Assembly (NCBI GenBank): GCA_036494675.1
Contig: DASXOA010000533.1
Span: 36,089 to 100,088 of the forward strand
Direction of reading: 5' to 3'
DNA: 64,000 bases
Origin: Rugosimonospora sp036494675
GTDB lineage: Bacteria > Actinomycetota > Actinomycetes > Mycobacteriales > Micromonosporaceae
In this document: piece by piece, positions 8,404-17,096 of the stretch
Layout of the letters: each line of letters opens with the position of its first letter
Numbering within the stretch: position 1 is the first letter of the stretch
The notes under the pieces: model-generated
Databases searched by the model: none
Told to the model about the DNA's origin: nothing
What the model saw: only the letters and a program-made list of their open reading frames with translations
Position numbers and translations under genes: made by a program

Positions 8404-9690
8404 ATGGCGATGCGCGGCGCCCGCTGGGTCGGTGCGGGCCTGGCCGACCAGGTGGTGATGGCGACCGCCAATGCCGCCAACACCCTGCTGCCGATCGGGT
8501 TGATCGCCGACCGTACCCGGGCCGGTGCCCTGGTGCTCTCGGTCGGCCTGGGCTACCTGGTCCTGTCCGTCAACCGGGCGTTCATCGGCGACACGATGCT
8601 CGCCCAGGTCTCCCGGCTCGACGGGGCGGAACGGGCCCGGATGGTGCGGCACGCCCTCGCCGCCGCGGTGGCGGTCGGTTGCGTGGCCGGCGCGATCCTG
8701 ATCGGTGTGTGGGCGCTCTGGCGCCACCCGTCCGGAAAGATCGATCTCCAGGACCTGATCTGGGTGGCGCCGTTCCTGCCCGTGATCCTGCTGCACGACA
8801 CCGGCCGGTATACCTATCTATCCGAGCGGGAGCCGGCGCAGGCGCTCGTCATCGACCTGGTCTGGACCGGTAGCCAGGCGCTGATCATCGTGCTGATGGT
8901 GGCCACCGGGTCGACGTCGCCGGGGCTGCTGCTGGGCAGTTGGGGACTCGGCGCCTGCGCGGGGGCCACGACCTTCCTGATGCGCAGCGGGGCCCGGCCG
9001 TGGCGCGGCGACCCGCGCCGCTGGCTGGCCGAGACCCGCAAGCTTTCGGGCTGGTTCACCGCGACCACGCTGGTCGGGCAGATCCAGGTACAGGCGGTCG
9101 GCTTTCTGGTCACCGGCCGGATGAGCGGCGCCGACCTGGCCGTCCTGCGATCCGGGCAGACCGCGCTGCTCCAGCCGGTGCAGAACTTCGTGACCGCGAT
9201 GATGGGCCTGCTGGTGCCGCGCTCGTCGCGGCTGGCCGGCAGCCGGGACGCGGGCGGGCTGCGGCGGCAGACGTTGCGGCTGGCGGCGACGTTCGCCTGC
9301 CTCGCGGTGGTGATGATCGCCGTGGTCGTACCGCTGGCCAACGTGCTCCAGCCGCACCTGGGCCGGTACGCGGCGATCGTTCCGCTGGCGCTTCCGATCA
9401 ACATCCAGGCCGGGATCTACCTGCTCCAGATCCCGTTCACCGCCGCGATGCGCGGCATGCAGCGGGCCCGCCTGCTGTTCACCCAGTACCTGATCTTCTC
9501 GATCACCAGCCTCGCCGGCCTGGTACTGGGTGCCTCACACGGTCATCTGCAGGGTGCGGCCTGGGGCCTCACGATCGGTGCCGCCGCCGGCCTCGTCGTG
9601 ATGATCGCCCTCTACGCCTGGGCCGCGGCCCGGCTGGCTCCCGGATCCTCCTCGCCGGCTCCGCTGTCGACCGAGGTCAGCGGGGTCTGA
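8404..9690 (+). CDS. Polysaccharide flippase-like membrane protein
   Basis: A 428-residue polytopic membrane protein with about twelve hydrophobic segments, resembling the oligosaccharide flippase (Wzx/MATE) superfamily. These proteins move lipid-linked glycans across the membrane. No strict motif defines the family, so the call rests on length, hydrophobic pattern and context: it starts six bases after the CDP-alcohol phosphotransferase stop, so the three genes probably form one operon. The last 79 bases overlap the end of the convergent ligase-like gene. A generic transporter role cannot be excluded. Confidence 0.7.
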   Translation: MAMRGARWVGAGLADQVVMATANAANTLLPIGLIADRTRAGALVLSVGLGYLVLSVNRAFIGDTMLAQVSRLDGAERARMVRHALAAAVAVGCVAGAILIGVWALWRHPSGKIDLQDLIWVAPFLPVILLHDTGRYTYLSEREPAQALVIDLVWTGSQALIIVLMVATGSTSPGLLLGSWGLGACAGATTFLMRSGARPWRGDPRRWLAETRKLSGWFTATTLVGQIQVQAVGFLVTGRMSGADLAVLRSGQTALLQPVQNFVTAMMGLLVPRSSRLAGSRDAGGLRRQTLRLAATFACLAVVMIAVVVPLANVLQPHLGRYAAIVPLALPINIQAGIYLLQIPFTAAMRGMQRARLLFTQYLIFSITSLAGLVLGASHGHLQGAAWGLTIGAAAGLVVMIALYAWAAARLAPGSSSPAPLSTEVSGV

Positions 9691-11300
9691 GCAGGACCGA
9701 AGAGCAGGAACGCCTCGCCGGCCATCAGGAAGACCCACAACGTGCCGCCGGTGCCGCCGAGCAGCCAGTCCGCCGTGGCGATCGTGATGACCGAACACGA
9801 CGCCGCCAGGGTGAACCAGACCGGAGCGCGGCGCCGTCCGGCACCCCGCCGGATGCCGAACAGCGAGTGCCCGATCATCAGCAGCAGGCCGATCAGGAAC
9901 GCCAGCGCGCCCAGGATGCCGCCCCGGCGCAGCGACCCGACGGCCGCGTCGTCCGTGGTCAACTGCGGCGCCGCCAGGCCGCTCTCGCTGCTGTCGCTGC
10001 GCAGCACGTAGCCGCGGACGTACTTGGCGTCGCCGAGGAGCTTCTGCGAGATGCCGTCCTGCTTGAACTCCGACCAGGCCACGCTCCAGGTCGACGAGCG
10101 GCCGCTGGTGATCGCGCTGGCGGTCGTGCCGCCGCCGTAGCGCTGCTGGCTCAGGAAGTGAACGCCGCCCGAGCCGATGATGATCGCGAACGCGAGCAGT
10201 ACCGGGAGCACCGCCGCCGCCCAGGCACTCCGGGCGGTACGGAAGGTGTCCATGCCCTCGATCGGGCGCTTGAACCAGCGCGAGTACGCGATCATCACGG
10301 CCCACAGGCCGGTGGCGGCGCCGAAGTACCCCCAGCCGGTACGCGAGTTGACCAGCAGCAGCACGATCGTGACCGCGCCCAGGGCGGCGTAGCGCTGCCA
10401 GCGCTCGAAGGTCTTGTCGGCGGCGATCCGGATGGCGATCGCGACCGCCACGACAGCCAGCGAGTTCGGGTGGTAGAGCAGGTGCGGGCCGCCCCAGAAC
10501 CGGCCCTGCTGGTGCGCCCCCCACTCGTTGTTGGGCACGTCGTGCACGTTGTCCAGGGCATTGCCGGAGCCGACGATGAACAGGGCGCCGATCGCGACCA
10601 GGAACGCGGACACGATCCCGATGGACATGTCCCGCCGCGACTTGCGGGTCGCGGTCACCACGGCCAGCGCGCCGAGGGTGAACAGCCCGGCGTACACGAT
10701 CCGGCCGGCGGCGACGTTGACCTTCCAGACCAGCACCGCGCTGATCGCGCCGAGGATCCAGTACGCCAGGCCGAGCCAGGCCGAACCGAGCCGGGGCAGC
10801 CTCGCCAGGTCACGCAGCCACGGGACGGTCCAGATCGCGAAGACCACTCCCTCGATCGCCAGCAGCAGCCAGACGACCCAACCCATGTCCGTGTACGTCC
10901 AGCTGAGGATGCCCGCACCGACGAAGAACCCGCCGAGCAGGAAGCCCGGCAGCGTGATTCCGCGAAGGGACACCGCCAGCCCGATCATCGCGACACCGAT
11001 CAGCGCGGCGACGAAGGCGCGGGACGCCTCCGACCCGGCCGCACCGCCGGCGCCCTCCTGGATCCCCTCGATCAGACCGGCCACCCCGGCCAGCAGCAGG
11101 CCGGCGAGGGCGAACCAGCGGTGCCGTGAGGTCCACCGTTTCGGGTCGAGGAGCGGCTCGCCCTGACCGGCAGCCGTGACCGGGCGCAGCACGAGGTCAA
11201 CGATCTTCCAGCCGGTCCCGTCGCGCTTGGGCGCGGGCTCGTCGGGCGAGTCGATTTCGAGATCTGGCCGGCGTGAGTTCACGGTTGAGGAGTGGCCCAT
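9612..11300 (-). CDS. O-antigen ligase/polymerase-like membrane protein
   Basis: A 562-residue membrane protein with ten or more hydrophobic segments and a large extracytoplasmic loop in the second half, a layout typical of the Wzy/WaaL (O-antigen polymerase and ligase) family. A loop containing SRTGWGYFGAA resembles the family's conserved region. The N-terminal 50 residues are hydrophilic and cytoplasmic. It lies downstream of the GT4 glycosyltransferase gene and its start overlaps that gene's end by 22 bases. Its own 3' end overlaps the flippase-like gene on the other strand by 79 bases. It probably joins or polymerises the glycan repeat, but substrate and exact reaction are unknown. Confidence 0.75.
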   Translation of the reverse strand: MGHSSTVNSRRPDLEIDSPDEPAPKRDGTGWKIVDLVLRPVTAAGQGEPLLDPKRWTSRHRWFALAGLLLAGVAGLIEGIQEGAGGAAGSEASRAFVAALIGVAMIGLAVSLRGITLPGFLLGGFFVGAGILSWTYTDMGWVVWLLLAIEGVVFAIWTVPWLRDLARLPRLGSAWLGLAYWILGAISAVLVWKVNVAAGRIVYAGLFTLGALAVVTATRKSRRDMSIGIVSAFLVAIGALFIVGSGNALDNVHDVPNNEWGAHQQGRFWGGPHLLYHPNSLAVVAVAIAIRIAADKTFERWQRYAALGAVTIVLLLVNSRTGWGYFGAATGLWAVMIAYSRWFKRPIEGMDTFRTARSAWAAAVLPVLLAFAIIIGSGGVHFLSQQRYGGGTTASAITSGRSSTWSVAWSEFKQDGISQKLLGDAKYVRGYVLRSDSSESGLAAPQLTTDDAAVGSLRRGGILGALAFLIGLLLMIGHSLFGIRRGAGRRRAPVWFTLAASCSVITIATADWLLGGTGGTLWVFLMAGEAFLLFGPAQTPLTSVDSGAGEEDPGASRAAAQA

Positions 11301-12499
11301 GGCCCTGAACGATAACCGTTCACCGACTGGTCCCCTCCCTGGTGCCCCCCGTTCACCAGCCCCGAATACACGTCTAGAAGCCGTTTGATGAGCACATCCG
11401 GTGTGAAGTTCGCCTCATATCTGGCCCGTGCCGCGGTCGCGAGCGCGGAGGCCCCGGCCACCGCCACCGGCAGGGCCGCGGCCAGCTCGTCGACCGACGG
11501 CGCCACCGTCCATCCGGCGTCCCCGACCAGATACGGGATGCCGCCCAGCGCGGTACCCAGCACCGGTCGCCCGTTCGCCAGCGCCTCGATGATCACCGTG
11601 GGCAGGACGTCGTCCCAGGTCGACACGGCCACCACGACAGCGGATTCGCGCATGGCCGCCCGTACCCCCGCCTGGTCCTGGGGGCCGAGGTAGACCACGT
11701 CGGAGCGGGACGCGGCGGCGGCCTCGACCACCGGGCGCAGCGGCCCGTCGCTCGCGATGCGCAGCACGCCGAGCGAGCCGACCGGATGCCGGGACCAGGC
11801 GTCGAGCAACAGCTGCAACCCCTTCTCCGCGGACAGCCGGCTGGCGAACAACAGGCCGGAGCCGATCGGCGAGACGGGTCCGGGGTCGGCGATGGAGTTC
11901 GGCTTGACCGTGATCCGTTCGTCCGGGATGCCGTAGTCGCGCAGGTGCTCGGCGATACCGCCGGTCAGCGCGAGGTAGTGGTCGACGCTGCGCCAGGTGC
12001 CCCGGTGTACGGCCAGCGACGTGGCCATGATCGCACTCTGCGCCTTCGAGCCCCGGTAGCAGTTGTGCCGGATCGCCGGCAGCGGGAAGGCCCGGCCCCG
12101 GCAGTCGTGGCAGATGTGGCCGTCACGGAAGTACAGGCCCGGCGCGCACACCTGGCGGTAGTTGTGCACGGTCTGCAGGACCGGCAGGCCGTGGGCGTGC
12201 GCGGTACGCACGATCCAGGGCGAGATCAGCGGGTACGGGTTGTGCAGGTGCAGCAGGTCGGGACGATCGGCGCGGATCATCTCGGTGAGTGAGCGCTGAG
12301 CGGCCGGCGACCAGATCGGTGCCACCGGCAGCAGCGCCTTCTGAGCCAGCGGTAGCGCACCGATCTCGTCCGAACTGCGCAGGAAGGGCAGAACCTCGAC
12401 TCCGGCCGCCCTGAGCTGGGCGATCTCGGCGTCGACGATCACGTTCTCCCCGGACGGCTGTGCCGAGGAGTACTGGTTGTGCGCGACGACCACCTTCAT
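11279..12499 (-). CDS. GT4-family glycosyltransferase
   Basis: A 406-residue cytoplasmic glycosyltransferase of the GT-B fold, family 4 type. The N-terminal domain contains PDLLHLHNPYPL. The C-terminal domain shows FASRLSAEKGLQLLLDAW and the donor-binding EX7E region near VIIEALANGRPVLGT. An unusual insertion in the first domain, CHDCRGRAFPLPAIRHNCY, carries three cysteines and a histidine and could bind a metal; similar cysteine-containing inserts occur in other actinobacterial members. The enzyme probably adds a sugar to a lipid-linked intermediate. The ATG at 12499 has no obvious ribosome site. It is the first gene of a two-gene minus-strand unit with the ligase-like gene. Confidence 0.88.
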   Translation of the reverse strand: MKVVVAHNQYSSAQPSGENVIVDAEIAQLRAAGVEVLPFLRSSDEIGALPLAQKALLPVAPIWSPAAQRSLTEMIRADRPDLLHLHNPYPLISPWIVRTAHAHGLPVLQTVHNYRQVCAPGLYFRDGHICHDCRGRAFPLPAIRHNCYRGSKAQSAIMATSLAVHRGTWRSVDHYLALTGGIAEHLRDYGIPDERITVKPNSIADPGPVSPIGSGLLFASRLSAEKGLQLLLDAWSRHPVGSLGVLRIASDGPLRPVVEAAAASRSDVVYLGPQDQAGVRAAMRESAVVVAVSTWDDVLPTVIIEALANGRPVLGTALGGIPYLVGDAGWTVAPSVDELAAALPVAVAGASALATAARARYEANFTPDVLIKRLLDVYSGLVNGGHQGGDQSVNGYRSGPWATPQP

Positions 12500-12596
12500 G
12501 GTGCTGCAAGCCTCCGACGCCTACGAACGGCCGCGATGTCCCGTTTCCGGCTCGTGACCTGACCTGATGCCGGTGGATTGAGGTTAACTTGTCGTC

Positions 12597-13457
12597 ATGC
12601 CGGAGCTACCCGAGGTCGAGGCGCTCGCCGCGTACCTGCGCGAGCGCGCCGCCGGCCATACCGTGTCGCGGATCGAGGTCTCCGCGATCAATGCCCTGAA
12701 GACCTACGACCCGCCGGTGTCGGCCGCGGCGGACCTCACGCTGACCGGCGCCAGCCGGCACGGCAAGTTCCTCGACGTGCACCTGGGTGACGACCTGCAC
12801 CTGGTCGTCCACCTGGCCAGGGCCGGCTGGCTGCACTACCGGGACGCGTTCACCGCGACCACCCCGCTCAAGCCGGGCAAGGGTCCGATCGCGCTGCGGG
12901 TCCGGCTGGACGACGGCTCGGGGTTCGACCTGACCGAGGCGGGCACCCAGAAGAAGCTCGCCGCGTACCTGGTGCGCGACCCCACTGAGGTGCCGGGCGT
13001 CTCCCGGCTCGGCCCGGACGCGCTGGCCGTGTCCCGGGACGAGTTCGAGGAGCGGCTGAAGTCCCGGCGCGGACAGGTCAAGGGCGTGCTGACCGAACAG
13101 GAGGTGATCGCCGGCGTGGGCAACGCGTACTCGGACGAGATCCTGCACGCGGCCAAGCTGTCGCCGTTCGCGATCACCGACCGCCTGTCGGCGGACGCGC
13201 TGGACCGCCTGTACGAGGCGGTGCGGTCGGTACTGGCCGGGGCGGTGAACCGGTCGGTCGGCCAGAAGGCGGCGACCCTCAAGGGCGAGAAGCGCTCGGG
13301 GCTGGCCGTCCACAACCGGGCCGGGCTGCCCTGCCCGGTCTGCGGCACGACCATCCGCGAGGTGTCGTTCGCCGACTCCAGCCTCCAGTACTGCCCGGGC
13401 TGCCAGACGGGCGGAAAGCCGCTGGCGGACCGTCGCCTGTCGCGGCTGGTGCGCTGA
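12597..13457 (+). CDS. Fpg/Nei-family DNA glycosylase
   Basis: A 286-residue base-excision repair enzyme of the formamidopyrimidine/endonuclease VIII family, which removes oxidised bases and cuts the strand by beta/delta elimination. The mature N-terminus PELPEVE supplies the catalytic proline and glutamate. The conserved lysine is in RHGKFLDV. The helix-two-turn-helix contains GVGNAYSDEILHAAKLSP, and the C-terminal zinc finger has CPVC and CPGC. All catalytic parts are present. The wording MPELPEVEALAAYL is that of a second, actinobacterial Fpg-like group, so substrate range may differ from classical MutM. TAACTT six bases before the ATG points to a leaderless transcript. It interrupts the glycan genes without an obvious link to them. 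Confidence 0.92.
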   Translation: MPELPEVEALAAYLRERAAGHTVSRIEVSAINALKTYDPPVSAAADLTLTGASRHGKFLDVHLGDDLHLVVHLARAGWLHYRDAFTATTPLKPGKGPIALRVRLDDGSGFDLTEAGTQKKLAAYLVRDPTEVPGVSRLGPDALAVSRDEFEERLKSRRGQVKGVLTEQEVIAGVGNAYSDEILHAAKLSPFAITDRLSADALDRLYEAVRSVLAGAVNRSVGQKAATLKGEKRSGLAVHNRAGLPCPVCGTTIREVSFADSSLQYCPGCQTGGKPLADRRLSRLVR

Positions 13458-13633
13458 GTCGACCCCTGAGGTCTGACTCACCGGCCGATCGGGCTGACCT
13501 GCCGAGCCGGTCGGGTCCGTTCGGTCTGGCCGGTCGGTCCCGATCACTCGGCCGTCCGGTCGGAAGGCCTGACGCGTGCGCCCGGATCGTCCGGTTCGCC
13601 TACCCGGCGGGCAGCGGCGTGCGCCCGTACCCC

Positions 13634-13639
13634 TATTCT
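13634..13639 (+). promoter_or_regulatory. -10 element of a leaderless transcript
   Basis: TATTCT lies exactly six bases before the GTG at 13646, the spacing seen for many leaderless genes in this window. It is the best promoter candidate for the DUF2142 gene, because the 188 bases between the glycosylase gene and 13646 hold nothing else recognisable. Confidence 0.55.
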
Positions 13640-13645
13640 TGCCGG

Positions 13646-13783
13646 GTGCTCGCCACCGACCCCGGGCCGGCATGCCGTGCCTTCCCGCTCGCCGGGCTGG
13701 GCACCTCGCCGGGCCGCGACGCACCGCGTCTGCCTGGACCGGCCCGACCCACGACCGACGGACGAGGGGCGCCAGGCCAATGA
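13646..13783 (+). CDS. Possible leaderless 45-codon leader ORF coupled to the DUF2142 gene
   Basis: An open frame of 45 codons starts at a GTG six bases after TATTCT and ends in a TGA that overlaps the ATG of the next gene (ATGA, 13780-13783). The peptide begins VLATDPGPACRAFPLAG and is rich in proline, arginine and glycine. G or C fills about three quarters of third codon positions overall, and over 90% in the first half. It has no recognisable domain. It could be a leader peptide that couples translation of the membrane protein to its own reading, or simply a transcribed spacer. The case rests on promoter spacing and stop-start overlap, not on similarity. Confidence 0.4.
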   Translation: MLATDPGPACRAFPLAGLGTSPGRDAPRLPGPARPTTDGRGAPGQ

Positions 13784-15333
13784 GCATGTCCGCGACAGTG
13801 GCCGCGAACCCGGCGCCGGTACATCCGCCGCGGGTACGGCTGGCCATGATCGTCGCCGTCATCGCGTTCTTCCTCGCCGGCGCCGCCTGGGCCCTGGCCA
13901 TGCCGGTCAACGGCACCTACGACGAGGGTGAACACATCATCCGGGCGTACGGGGTGGCCACCGGGCAGATCTACTCCGACCACGGCAAGCAGGACGTGCC
14001 GCGCAGCCTGCTCCCGCCGAACCGGGGATGCCAGTGGAAGGAGAAGGTGGGCGCGTCCTGCCAGACACCGCCACCGGCCGACCGGACGCGGGTCGAGATG
14101 CCGACCGGTGCCGCCGGGTACAGCCCGCTGTACTACCTGCCGGTCGGCATACCGATGGTGATCAGCCCGACGTACGGCGGGATCATCGTCGGCAGGTTGA
14201 TCTCGGCGTTGATGTCCGCCCTGCTGCTCGGCGCGGCGGTCGGCATCGCCGTCCGGCTGCGCAACCGGCTGCTGATGGCCGCGCTCGTGCTGGTCGCCAC
14301 CCCGATGCTGATGAACCTCTCGGGCTCCATCAACCCGAACGGACTGGAGATCAGCGCGGGCGCGCTGCTCTGGTGCGCGCTGCTGGCGCTCGTGCGCGGG
14401 GACCCGGACGATCCGCTCGACGAGAAGGTCACGCACCGGCTGATCTGGATCGGCGGGATCGCCGCGGGGATCCTGATGACGGTGCGGCACATGGGCCCCG
14501 TGCTGCTGCTGGTCAGCCTGCTCGCCGCCCTCGTCATGGCCCGGCCGGGCCGGGTACGGGCCCTGCTGCGCCGCCGGGACATGTGGTGGACCGCCGGAAT
14601 CCTGTTCGTCCTCGGCCTACTCGCCGTGGTGTGGATTCTCACCTCCGGTGTCACCGACATCACCGCGATACCGCAGAACGCCCGGCAGTACGGTTTGTTG
14701 GACACGACGAGATTGATCCTCGTCTCGCGATTCCCGTTTTACCTGCAACAGATCGTCGGGCAATTCAGCTACGGCGAAACGACGCTGCCCAGCTGGGTCA
14801 TTGTCGGGTGGTATCTGCCGATCGCGGCGCTCGTGCTGCCTGCGCTGCTGTTTGCCGGCCGGCGGTTCCGGCTGGCCATGCTCGGGCTGTTCTGTGCCTG
14901 TGTGGCGATTCTGGTCGTGCTGGAATTCAGCTTCATCCACACCGCCGGCTGGGCGGCCCACTCCCGGTACATCATGCCGTCCGGCATCGGCCTGGTGCTC
15001 GCTGCCGCGTTCGTCCGGCGCTGGCGGCTGGCGCTGGGTCCGCTACCGACTGAGCGGATGGTCCAACTCGCGGTACTGGTGACCATTCCGTTGCAGTGGT
15101 GGGCGCTCGCCGCCGTCATGACCCGTTTTCAGATTGGCCCGACCGCGCTGATCGACCCATTGACCGGTTCCTGGCTGCCAAAAGGCGGCCCGCTGCCAGC
15201 ACTCACCACGGAAGTCATTGGATCGGTTACTCTGGGTGTGTTGGCATGGCGGCTGACGCGAAATTCGGGAAGATCCGTTCACGCCGCGAAAACCGCGGAC
15301 CAGGACTCGACAGCCGTCCCTTCTACGCACTAA
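13780..15333 (+). CDS. DUF2142-family polytopic membrane protein (putative glycosyltransferase)
   Basis: A 517-residue membrane protein with about eleven membrane segments. The N-terminal membrane segment is followed by a long extracytoplasmic loop containing NGTYDEGEHIIRAYG, then by a cysteine pair around RGCQWKEKVGASC and by AGYSPLYYLPVG. This arrangement is that of DUF2142, a family found in polysaccharide clusters and thought to resemble GT-C glycosyltransferases that use polyprenyl-phosphate sugars. The ATG at 13780 is preferred because a GACGAGGGG stretch lies upstream and the start overlaps a short leader ORF. It stands just before a polyprenyl-phosphate sugar transferase, consistent with surface glycan assembly. 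The reaction is not known. Confidence 0.78.
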   Translation: MSMSATVAANPAPVHPPRVRLAMIVAVIAFFLAGAAWALAMPVNGTYDEGEHIIRAYGVATGQIYSDHGKQDVPRSLLPPNRGCQWKEKVGASCQTPPPADRTRVEMPTGAAGYSPLYYLPVGIPMVISPTYGGIIVGRLISALMSALLLGAAVGIAVRLRNRLLMAALVLVATPMLMNLSGSINPNGLEISAGALLWCALLALVRGDPDDPLDEKVTHRLIWIGGIAAGILMTVRHMGPVLLLVSLLAALVMARPGRVRALLRRRDMWWTAGILFVLGLLAVVWILTSGVTDITAIPQNARQYGLLDTTRLILVSRFPFYLQQIVGQFSYGETTLPSWVIVGWYLPIAALVLPALLFAGRRFRLAMLGLFCACVAILVVLEFSFIHTAGWAAHSRYIMPSGIGLVLAAAFVRRWRLALGPLPTERMVQLAVLVTIPLQWWALAAVMTRFQIGPTALIDPLTGSWLPKGGPLPALTTEVIGSVTLGVLAWRLTRNSGRSVHAAKTADQDSTAVPSTH

Positions 15334-15560
15334 TGTCAGCCGGTCGACATCGCACGCGCGGCCGGCCCATGGCACACTGGGGACACCGTGATTGGGTGCT
15401 TTCCCAGGTGGGGCGGCTCGCTAGCTGGTTGGCCAGTCCGCCTTTGGCAGGATCATGATGGGCCGGTAGGTGGGCGACACGCCGGTGGAGAATGCAACGC
15501 GTTCGGGCCGGCGAGCGTGGTGACATGCGTACCATCGCGGCGCGGGAGGACACACGAACA
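15334..15560 (+). other. 227-base gap before the sugar transferase gene
   Basis: The stretch is transcribed in the direction of both flanking genes and is less G+C-biased at its start. Small inverted repeats such as CTGG-TTGG-CCAG are present, but I recognise no riboswitch or RNA family. Possible in-frame earlier starts of the sugar transferase gene lie at 15492 and 15525. Confidence 0.4.
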
Positions 15561-17096
15561 GTGACGACGAGCCTCCATCCACCGGCCACCGAGCCGACCC
15601 GGAGAACGATGACCGACACGCGTTACGGTGAGTCCTTCGAGATCATGTCGAAGGCTAATGGCGTACCGCGCTCCGCATGGTTCCGTACCCGCCGGTTGTC
15701 CACGTGGCACCGCTCGTACGCGGCGATCCTGCTGGTCCTGGACTGCGGAGCCGTCATTCTCGCCGACCTCACGGCCATCTCCCTTCTCAACAAGGCCACC
15801 TCCGGCATCGCGCCGGGCCTGTTCAACCCGCTCGTGTACCTGCTCCTGCCGCTGGCCTGGCTGATCGTGCTGTGGGGCAACGGCGCCTACGACCGTCGCT
15901 TCCTGGGTCTCGGAACGGACGAGTTCAAACGGGTCTCCCGCGCCTCGCTGATGATGGCCGCGGTCGCGTCGTTCACCGCGTTCGCGAACAGGAGCCAGCT
16001 GTCCCGCCTCTCCGTCGCCGTTGCCCTGGTCGGCGCCGCGCTCTACATCAGCCTCATGCGCTACCTCGCCCGCAAGGCGCTGCACCTGCTCCGCCGCAAG
16101 GGCGTGGCCACCCACCGGGTGCTGCTCGTCGGCACCCTGCCGGAGGCGCTGGAGGTGCACACCGCGGTCAGCCGCAATCAGGGAGCCGGCCTGGTCCCGG
16201 TGGGCATTCACGTCACCGAGGGATATTCCTCGGCCTCCGATCCGGACACACCGGTACCGGTCTACTCCAACCGGGAGGTCGTGCCGCTCGTTCGCGAGGT
16301 CGGCGCCGACACGGTCGCGGTCTGCGGTTCGGCCAGCAACGAACCGGGCGAACTGCGCCGGTTGGCCTGGCAGCTGGAAGGCACCGGGGTCGATCTGATC
16401 GTGGCGCCACAGCTGACCGACATCGCCGGTCCGCGGGTGCACATCCGGCCGGTTGAGGGTCTGCCACTGCTCTATGTGGAAGAGCCCACCCTGTCCGGGG
16501 TGGCCTGGCTTTTCAAGACCCTGGTGGACCGCCTCGTCGCCGCGTTCGGACTGCTCATCCTGCTGCCAGTGCTGGCCGGGGTGGGCATCGCGATCCGGGC
16601 GTCGGACAAGGGCCCGGTCTTCTTCCGGCAGCGGCGGGTGGGCCGGGAGGGCAAGACGTTCAAGGTGTGGAAGTTCCGCACCATGTACGTCGACGCCGAG
16701 GAACGCCTCGCCGCGCTCGTCGACCAGAACGAGAACGACGGCCTGCTCTTCAAGATTAAGAACGATCCCCGGGTGACCCCGGTCGGTCGCTTCCTGCGGG
16801 CCAGCTCGCTCGACGAGCTGCCCCAGCTGATCAACGTGCTGCTCGGCGAGATGTCCCTGGTCGGCCCGAGACCGCTGCCCGCGGAGGACGGCGACTTCCT
16901 CGGTGACGTGCGGCGCCGGCTGCTGGTACGGCCCGGGATGACCGGTCTGTGGCAGGTCTCCGGGCGCTCCGACCTCTCGTGGGACGACGCGGTGCGGCTC
17001 GACCTGTACTACGTGGACAACTGGTCGCTCACGTTCGACCTCACCATCATGTGGCGCACCATCGGCGTCGTACTCGGCAGCAAGGGCGCCTACTGA
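15561..17096 (+). CDS. Polyprenyl-phosphate sugar-1-phosphate transferase (exopolysaccharide initiating enzyme)
   Basis: A 511-residue protein of the WbaP/EpsL class, which begins glycan assembly by moving a sugar-1-phosphate from a nucleotide sugar to undecaprenyl phosphate. Four N-terminal membrane helices, a Rossmann-like cytoplasmic domain (about residues 170-290), a fifth hydrophobic segment and the C-terminal catalytic domain appear in the usual order. Motifs include GPVFFRQRRVGREGK, KFRTMYVDAE, RASSLDELPQLINVL, MSLVGPRPL and RPGMTGLWQVSGRS. The GTG at 15561 is chosen because GGGAGGA lies upstream. The last seven bases overlap the end of the convergent glycosyltransferase-like gene. The sugar is not predictable. 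Confidence 0.93.
   Translation: MTTSLHPPATEPTRRTMTDTRYGESFEIMSKANGVPRSAWFRTRRLSTWHRSYAAILLVLDCGAVILADLTAISLLNKATSGIAPGLFNPLVYLLLPLAWLIVLWGNGAYDRRFLGLGTDEFKRVSRASLMMAAVASFTAFANRSQLSRLSVAVALVGAALYISLMRYLARKALHLLRRKGVATHRVLLVGTLPEALEVHTAVSRNQGAGLVPVGIHVTEGYSSASDPDTPVPVYSNREVVPLVREVGADTVAVCGSASNEPGELRRLAWQLEGTGVDLIVAPQLTDIAGPRVHIRPVEGLPLLYVEEPTLSGVAWLFKTLVDRLVAAFGLLILLPVLAGVGIAIRASDKGPVFFRQRRVGREGKTFKVWKFRTMYVDAEERLAALVDQNENDGLLFKIKNDPRVTPVGRFLRASSLDELPQLINVLLGEMSLVGPRPLPAEDGDFLGDVRRRLLVRPGMTGLWQVSGRSDLSWDDAVRLDLYYVDNWSLTFDLTIMWRTIGVVLGSKGAY

Noticed and set aside
8940..11129. Long plus-strand open frame of over 700 codons opposite the ligase-like gene
   Set aside because: Its translation is arginine/proline-rich without domains, whereas the opposite strand gives a well-formed membrane protein. 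It is a shadow caused by high GC content.
15388..15564. 58-codon ORF before the sugar transferase gene ending in a GTGA overlap
   Set aside because: Tempting because of the overlap, but third-position GC is low for this genome, the sequence is unusually rich in tryptophan and glycine, and no -10 element stands at the right distance.
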